Positions 58,215-64,000 of a stretch of DNA of 64,000 bases are shown here, one piece after another. The stretch is taken from positions 13,243,001 through 13,307,000 of the forward strand of contig JAVTVX010000031.1 in NCBI GenBank assembly GCA_033439265.1, written 5' to 3'. Numbering within the stretch: the stretch's first letter is position 1; every line of letters begins with the position of its first letter. The DNA comes from Dillenia suffruticosa (lineage: Eukaryota; Streptophyta; Magnoliopsida; Dilleniales; Dilleniaceae). A model generated the notes under the pieces. That model was not told the DNA's origin. It saw nothing but the letters and a program-made list of their open reading frames with translations, and ran no database searches. Both the position numbers and the translations under genes were made by a program.

Positions 58215-58562
58215 GGAGAGGATGGCGTTGTGATGGCAAATAGTTCATACTAATGGTGGGATAAAAGAATCTTCAGCTTGGAAAGTGAAAGTGAAAGGTG
58301 ACGGGCGAAAGGGTACAGTTGGCATAAAACTTAATTAGCTAAAACCAAGTCCTAATAATTGTCTGACTTCTAATTAATTATTTTCATGCATTAATATCAT
58401 TCCGTATGGCTTCAAAATAACAAAATCCATGCTTAATGGCTTGCTATTAGTTTTGTTTTTATACTATAATTGAAACCAGTACCTCTCTCTCACTCTCTCT
58501 CTCTCTCTCACCCCCCACCCCCACACACAGACGCACAATATTGAGGATGATTAATCATACAT

Positions 58563-58653
58563 GTTTTTTTTTTAATATATAGATGAGATTCGAAATCAAG
58601 ATCTCTAAAGAGAAAAAAATAGTGCCAATTGAGCTATTCACTGATGTACAAGG
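58563..58653 (-). mobile_element. Short SINE-like copy
   Basis: On the minus strand AATAGCTCAATTGGCAC is a good box A and GATTTCGAATCTC a good box B, 30-35 nt apart, followed by TATATATTAAAAAAAAAA. It is a minimal tRNA-like head with an A tail. Target duplication not resolved. Confidence 0.5.
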
Positions 58654-59202
58654 TCATGAATCTAAATTTTGAGGTATTCAATTCATTCGGGTATGTAAAA
58701 TTTTATCCATTTATTGTACTTATCACTGGTGTATTATCACTGGTGTATTAAGTTATAAAAAAATACAGATGCCTTTCAAAATTTGACCTTTCTGAGGGGC
58801 TAAATGATCCGTCTTAATGACCCTTTTATGTTCCATAAGAACCTTTTAGTATATGTCATAAATGGCCTTACCCCATAAGGTTAAGGGCTTGAATATAATT
58901 TCAGTGGAGGTCTTGCTGCCCCCTTGTCTCATCGGGGGACCTTCTTATGATGAAGGAAAAATTCGAAACGCAATGACCAAATTGGGTAAAAACATTGAAT
59001 TATTAAATGGGTTACTAAAAAAAGAAAAGATAAATAAAATTGAATGAATTAAGCTATTACATAATTAGTAGTAAATTCCATAATCATGTTAATTAATATC
59101 CATCAATAGAGAAAGTAATTCATTCGTTAATGTGGGACTCATGTAGCATACAACATTAAATTCAACACTATTTATGATTCACTGCATACTTTTTAAGTTT
59201 TT

Positions 59203-59385
59203 TTTTTTAATTTGGATTAACCGATATTTGAAATTATATTTCGATTAATTTGACTTAAACTGCTATCATATTCTCTTTAGAGAGAGTTTTTCTAAATCAA
59301 TTGAGTTTGTTAATAAATCTGAGTTTTGATTAAGAGATTTAACGTTATTTTCTTTAAATCAACTGTCCATTGATTTTAAGTTTCT
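59203..59385 (-). mobile_element. Decayed SINE copy
   Basis: A plus-strand T-run (A tail) is followed by GATATTTGAAATTATATTTC and GATTAATTTGACTTAAACTGC, parallel to the 3' end of the intact SINE. GAGTTTTGATTAAGAGA and TTTAAATCAACTGTCC then stand at the box B and box A positions. Substitutions are mostly C-to-T or G-to-A. Confidence 0.45.
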
Positions 59386-59767
59386 TATTCTATTTTAGAC
59401 ATTTTATGCTCAAATTTTTTAATTTGCTTTTTTGTTAATGACAGTCTCTCCTTCTCCATCTCAAAAATTCCCTTGATATTAATTTCGGATGGTAAATTTA
59501 AAGTCAGGTGATTCTTAATAAATAAAAATTGAAAACTATTTACATATTGTAGTATTATGTATTTAATAAAATGTTTTAATATTTAGGTAAACTTTTCAAT
59601 TCTCTTATGATTAGGCACATCTCTTCTTTTGACAAGAACAGGTCAAGAGAAACATTGCTTCTTAATTCAAGTATCTCACTTGGTTCCTTGAGGGGGTTCA
59701 TGAGTCTAATAAAGGTGGTTTGAATGGCAAGCTGGATTGTGGTAAAAGATAAAAACTATCTCTATCT

Positions 59768-59969
59768 TTGATTTTTTTTTTTTTTTTACCATGACTAGGC
59801 CACCAATTCAGTATTCGAGATTTCGTCCCGACTAATTTGGATCGATCGCTTACAAGGCCAATTGAGGAGATAGGTCTCCTAACACTGATTTTTTCGTTTC
59901 CATGGGGATCAAACTTCCGACCATGGTTAAAGAGCGTCAATTTCTGAACTAATTGAGTCATCAGACGTC
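59768..59969 (-). mobile_element. tRNA-derived SINE
   Basis: On the minus strand the 5' part carries a box A (TGACTCAATTAGTTCAG) and a box B (GGTCGGAAGTTTGATCC). The 3' part carries ATTAGTCGGGACGAAAT, and an A16 tail (T run on plus) ends near 59772. Imperfect flanking repeats GATAAAAACTATCTCT (59748) and GATAAAAATGTCTCT (59970) are the probable target duplication. Same family as the copy at 63566. Confidence 0.75.
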
Positions 59970-60660
59970 GATAAAAATGTCTCTCAGTAAAAGGTAGAAG
60001 TAGAGAGTGAATAAAGGACATTTCTACTTAGCCTCTTGACATCGGTACAACATATGGCCCAACCAAAATGTGAATTTAAGGCATTGTTAGAAGGCATGAA
60101 GGCCATGAAATATCAACAGAGAAACATTCACTACTTTTGTATTTAGTTATCTGTTGATTTTTGAGATTAAGGCTCAGTAGTCATAAGTCGAATTTTAGTT
60201 CTTGCACCTCACTGAGCGAACAGCTTTGTTGTTCAATCTCTCACCCATATGACACTTTCCAATTTTGATTAGAAAGAGAATAATTTAACTTTAACTGCAC
60301 CCCATCTCACAACTTATTAGGCAAGAAATGAGGATTTTTCAATGAGCATGAATGCATTTTCTTTTAACTCTTTGTTTATCTTACATTAATGAATAATTCA
60401 TGCATGTTCATACGTTTGAAATCAAGATTAGAAAAATGTTGCCATTGTTGCACCATGGAAAACCAAAATCCCAAGAAGTGAAAATTTAAACAATAATTAT
60501 GTTTTATTCATGGTAGTATCATAAGAGTTGACATTTAGAGAATATGAGAAAAGCTTAATAGCATTTCTCTTCACCAATACATTATAGAGGGTTCCTATAT
60601 AAACCCAATAGAATTACATGACAGTTGCTGGCGAAATTTTGGCAACTTCAACACCATCCC
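59970..60660. other. 3' flank of X8 copy 2, no other gene
   Basis: It contains the shared X8 downstream phrase AAGCTTAATAGCATTTCTCTT near 60553. No other reading frame was recognised. Confidence 0.5.
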
Positions 60661-61509
60661 TTACGCATATATGCAACCCTCGTAACCTGCACAAATAAAA
60701 AATAAAATAAGTTTAAGTATATAAAATTTTCCAAATTGTGCAAATTCTACATTCTTGATGCAACCCCCCCCCCCCACCCCAAAAAAAAACCCAGAGAAAT
60801 AAAGAAAGAAACAAAGAAGAGGCTTACTAGGGTCAGATATAGAAACGAGTCCAGAGTTCTTAAAGTTGCAATTCTCGGGATTTTGGCCGTTGGCTTGGTA
60901 GTAAAGATTCATGACCACAGAGGCATGGTTTATGAGAGTGTTGGGCTCGTGGCAGGGTTGACCCGGTTGGATTATGGCACACTTATCTTTCAAATTCTCG
61001 CAGGCATCATCTAAGTTGCCTTGAAGCACTGCATCTGAAGAAGAATGCTTCGCGATGCACCAAGTTTTCTGTGTTTAATTGATTTATCACATTATTCCAA
61101 GCAAATAATTAGAAGAAAATATTATATATATATTTATATATGTAAATACATGTATACATATTTTTTGTGTACATGTTATGTGTGTGCAGTGTTATTTAAC
61201 TTTTTTTTTATTTTTTTTCCTCTTTTTCTTTTCTTACCTGTCCATGAGCAAACTTGAAATTCCCACCTGCCAAAATGTTTCATAAATTAAATAAAGGAAT
61301 CAGAAGGTGCATGATTTATTCCAAATACGTACAAAATGTAGAAACAAATTCTTGAGAAGTTGGCTTAATGTGGAATAATAAAAATTTGACTACATATACA
61401 TGTATGGTGAATATTAGAGACCAATAGAACTCTAAAACAAACCTGAGTTGAGCAACATGATCCAAAGAAGTGAGAACAAAATGGAGAGAGGTAAAGCAAT
61501 CTTAGCCAT
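60661..61509 (-). CDS. Small secreted X8-domain (CBM43) protein, copy 2
   Basis: Four exons on the minus strand: 61443-61509, 61238-61266, 60828-61068, 60661-60686. Exons 1, 2 and 4 have the same lengths as copy 1; total 363 nt (120 aa). The signal peptide is MAKIALPLSILFSLLWIMLL, then GNFKFAHGQ and an X8 domain from W35-C36 (TWCIAKHSSS) with DDACENLKDKC, PGQPCHEPNTLINHASVVMN, LYYQANGQ, NCNF and DPSYEGCIYA. All six cysteines are kept. It is probably a cell-wall callose/beta-1,3-glucan binding protein. The paralogues share signal, gene structure, promoter and 3' flank but differ at many domain residues, so the duplication is not very recent. Exon 3 starts one codon later than in copy 1. Confidence 0.92.
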
Positions 61510-61588
61510 TGCTGCGACTGAAACAAGAGAAATGTATGTGCGAGAGAGAGAGGAGAGGGAGATGAATGTGAGGGAGGAAAGACAGCAG

Positions 61589-61596
61589 TATTTATA
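61589..61596 (-). promoter_or_regulatory. TATA box of X8 copy 2
   Basis: TATAAATA on the minus strand, 80 bp before the ATG, within a promoter block (AGAAGAGGATGG, GATGGCAAAGAG, TCATACTAAT) shared with copy 1. Confidence 0.75.
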
Positions 61597-61599
61597 GAA

Positions 61600-62059
61600 G
61601 AGGATGGTGCTGTGATGGCAAAGAGATCATACTAATAGAGGAATGGAGGAATATTCGGATGTTTGCAAAGTGAAACTTAAAGGTAATGCAAAACCAAGAG
61701 AGTTGGTACAGAACACATATTGAGCTTAAACCCAAGTCCCCAAAGGGCAACAGCAATTACATTATTGTGAAACTCGAATGTCCCCTTACTATATTATATA
61801 TATGAACAATTTCATGGGACTGGAACAATTTATGTGACTTCTTAATCATTAAATATTCAATGCTTCTCACATAAATGTCTGCTGATTTTTTATCGGGTAT
61901 CTCAGGGTAAATCCAGGTACCTGTGTATATTTTCTTTTTTTTGATATATTCGTTCTTTTATATATAAAAAAATTAATGATGGCTTAAATTATTTTTACGC
62001 GGTTTTAATAGCTTGCTATTACAAGTGCCTAAGAAACTATATTCATCTTCTATCTTACA

Positions 62060-62100
<41 letters not shown>

Positions 62101-62660
62101 ATTTCACAAACATACGATATTTAGGATAATTGATCGCATAGCCTTTTTTTCTTTCCTGTGGTTTGATGCATATGGATTATGTAGTTTATTTGATTAGGAG
62201 AAAAGGCAGGATTTAATCAAAGGAAACCATTCACAAAATTAATTGATTAATTAAAAAAAAAGGAGAGCATTGTAATTAATTTCAAAGAATTCATTTCACA
62301 TCCACAATAATTGAAATTTGATCGAAAAATGTTAAAGAGGCTGGATAACAAAGAATGAACTATTTGTGATTCACCACCCTTGTGTTGTTTTTTCTCCTAT
62401 TGCAGACACATTACTATTACAATAGTTCTTATTCTTTTATTTTTGGTATGATAGACCATAATATGCACCATGCCAAGTAGGTGCACTGGTTCATTAACTC
62501 AAAAAATCCCCTTACCTTTCTTTAATAGGAAATCTAATTAATGTCAAACGATTGCTAATACATTCTTTTATTTTTATCGATATATATATATTTTTTATCT
62601 CGGTTTAAATTTTACTAATGATAATATAAGGGGTTAAAATTATGAAAATATTGGATATTA
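61600..62660. other. Intergenic, no gene seen
   Basis: AT-rich with a (CT)18 microsatellite at 62062-62098 and poly-A/T runs. No protein was recognised. Confidence 0.55.
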
Positions 62661-62669
62661 ACAGAAAGC

Positions 62670-62860
62670 TTATTGTGTAATAGAATGAGAAGTGAGGATA
62701 AGATGACGGAATGGAGAAGGATTAGCCATTGGTGTGTGAGATTAGAAGAAGTAATATGCAAGAGAGAGAAATCAATACAAAGGGAGGAAGGTAGTGTGCA
62801 GTTTTTACAGGAGAGGATGGGCAATTTTGACAGCATAATGGTTCATACTATTGGGAGATA
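62670..62860 (-). pseudogene. Relic of a third X8 gene (promoter and exon 1)
   Basis: The block around 62683-62729 aligns with exon 1 of copy 2. TTAGCCATT (ATG at 62727-62729, minus strand) is preceded on the plus strand by GAAGTGAGGATAAGATGACGGAATGGAGAAG, comparable to GAAGTGAGAACAAAATGGAGAG. The reading frame is degenerate and stops after 19 codons. The upstream promoter (CAGGAGAGGATGGGC, GACAGCATAATGG, TTCATACTATTGGGAGA at 62807-62857) matches the promoters of copies 1 and 2. No X8 exons remain downstream, so it is a truncated duplicate. Confidence 0.65.
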
Positions 62861-63051
62861 TTGATACAAATCCCTCTCCCCGATCCCATAATTTTAAATT
62901 CAAAATTTTTTATAACAAAAACAAAAACTATCGGGAGATATCGGGAGAATCTTTATTGGGTTAAACATGGTTCATGCAAAGAATTGGTACAAACATTTTC
63001 GGCTTCTTCCAACTCCAAAACTAGACTATCGTGGGGGAAATACACTAAAAT

Positions 63052-63118
63052 CTCTCTCTCTCTCTCTCTCTCTCCTTTTTTTGGTATCCCTCTCTTTTTT
63101 TTTTTTTTCTCTCTCTCT
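63052..63118. repeat. CT-rich low-complexity tract
   Basis: CT repeats flank a T-rich centre. No coding function. Confidence 0.85.
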
Positions 63119-63553
63119 CAGTGTTAGGCGAGATTACCTGGGGTTGAGCTTTGTATTATTGGGCTCACAGAAGGCTTGAGGAGCTCAAGTGTGGCCCAGA
63201 GGATGTATCTATCTAAGGTATCCAAGCCCTTTAAGGATTGGGAATTGGGACGGGCCGACAACAACCAAATATAATGGGCAAGTTGAATATTTTTTTTTTT
63301 TTGAGTGTAAGTAAATGTTTGTTACCGTTCGGTCTCCGAATTTAATTCAACTAATCTAACTGAGTACTGTGAGATTTATTAAAAAGTTAATTCTCTCGAT
63401 ACTTATCTTTTTATTCTTAATATTTAAATTTGATATTTTAATTAAAAAAATTTAACATTACATCCGGCCATACAATTTGTATAATATAAGAACTAAGAAG
63501 CAATCTCATTCCCAAGAGGCAAAAACTCAAAAAACTTGTAATATTAAAAGGAC

Positions 63554-63773
63554 ATCATTACCTCTGATTTTTTTTTTTTGGTAGTTTGACATTTCAGTAT
63601 CTAGGGTTTCGTCCCGACTAATCCGGAATCGACCTAACTGTCGGATCTCATTTGAGAGGGCGGTCTCTCAATATTATTTTCTCCGTACCTAGTGGGAGTC
63701 GAACTTCCGACCTGATTAAAGAACGAAAGCATTCTTTCCACCTACGCCAACAAATACCGGTATCATTACCTCT
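63554..63773 (-). mobile_element. Full-length tRNA-derived SINE with 12-bp target duplication
   Basis: The SINE body is 63566-63761, bounded by perfect repeats ATCATTACCTCT at 63554-63565 and 63762-63773. On the minus strand it begins with a tRNA-like head holding box A (TTGGCGTAGGTGG) and box B (GGAAGTTCGACTCCC). It has a conserved 3' part (GATTAGTCGGGACGAAACCC, CTAGATACTGAAATG) and ends in a 13-nt A run. It is Pol III-transcribed, non-autonomous and mobilised by a LINE. The intact duplication marks this as the youngest copy of the family in the window. Confidence 0.9.
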
Positions 63774-64000
63774 TATGAGCTCGATCAATAATAGAGGAAG
63801 AAAATAGTGCATTGTATTAGCATCAATTCTGTGACTACTTCGTTATCGACTAAAATTGCTTTCACTCTTGAATTATGGTAGACTGCATTAACATTTATGC
63901 AATTATCAAAATGTTCGATCTCTTTTTTTTTTTTTTTTTCTAATCTAACAGTGAGAGCACATTCCGTAGAGAAAGCAAAGCAAATAAATAAAAGAAAGTA
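63774..64000. other. Window end, no gene seen
   Basis: Short AT-rich tail with a T18 run near 63925. No recognisable feature. Confidence 0.5.

Noticed and set aside
57464-61014. Plus-strand frames over the X8 exons
   Set aside because: They are antisense shadows. The spliced minus-strand genes explain the sequence fully.
63640-63761. Possible tRNA gene from the box A and box B matches
   Set aside because: The head cannot be folded by eye into a full cloverleaf, and it continues into a SINE body with an A tail and a 12-bp target duplication.

Overview
The window is plant nuclear DNA. It is AT-rich, its genes are split by GT-AG introns, and it carries Ty1/copia, Ty3/gypsy, LINE, SINE and Mutator-like transposon remains plus long (AG)n/(CT)n tracts. 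The gene families present (an S26 inner-membrane protease, a SAC51-type bHLH with its conserved upstream ORF, small X8 proteins) and the long TE-filled introns suggest a eudicot, perhaps a woody one. I cannot name the species.

Layout: 1-2.8 kb is intergenic with small tandem repeats. 2.8-6.2 kb is a decayed Mutator-like element with terminal inverted repeats and a broken plant-mobile-domain (PMD) gene. 6.35-31.75 kb (+) is a 13-exon gene for a seven-helix THH1/TOM1/TOM3-domain membrane protein (357 aa), reconstructed exon by exon with consistent phases. Its second intron is 13.9 kb because a LINE fragment there was hit by one copia element (minus strand, TSD TGACT), which was hit in turn by a second, younger copia element (plus strand). 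Its seventh intron holds a gypsy remnant. 33.84-39.72 kb (-) is a four-exon gene for an IMP1-type mitochondrial inner-membrane protease (169 aa); its last 16-codon exon lies 4.6 kb from the previous one, across an intron with a LINE remnant and a 266-bp duplication. 41.68-44.8 kb (-) is a bHLH144/SAC51-family gene whose leader contains the conserved peptide uORF, here split by an intron. 45.3-50.5 kb is a gypsy element (minus strand) with a perfect 5-bp TSD. 50.5-57 kb is AT-rich intergenic DNA with decayed SINEs. 57.3-61.5 kb (-) holds two tandem four-exon genes for small secreted X8 (CBM43) proteins, with the relic of a third copy near 62.7 kb. Well-preserved tRNA-derived SINEs lie at 59.8 and 63.6 kb.

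The genes are ordinary housekeeping, signalling and cell-wall genes with no evident shared pathway. The most interesting biology is regulatory or structural: the intron-split uORF (a thermospermine-response module in this family), the TE nest inside a spliced intron, the Mutator-like element ending about 120 bp before a start codon, and birth and death in the X8 cluster. I found no rRNA or tRNA genes, CRISPR arrays or bacterial-type features, and no clearly new molecular system.
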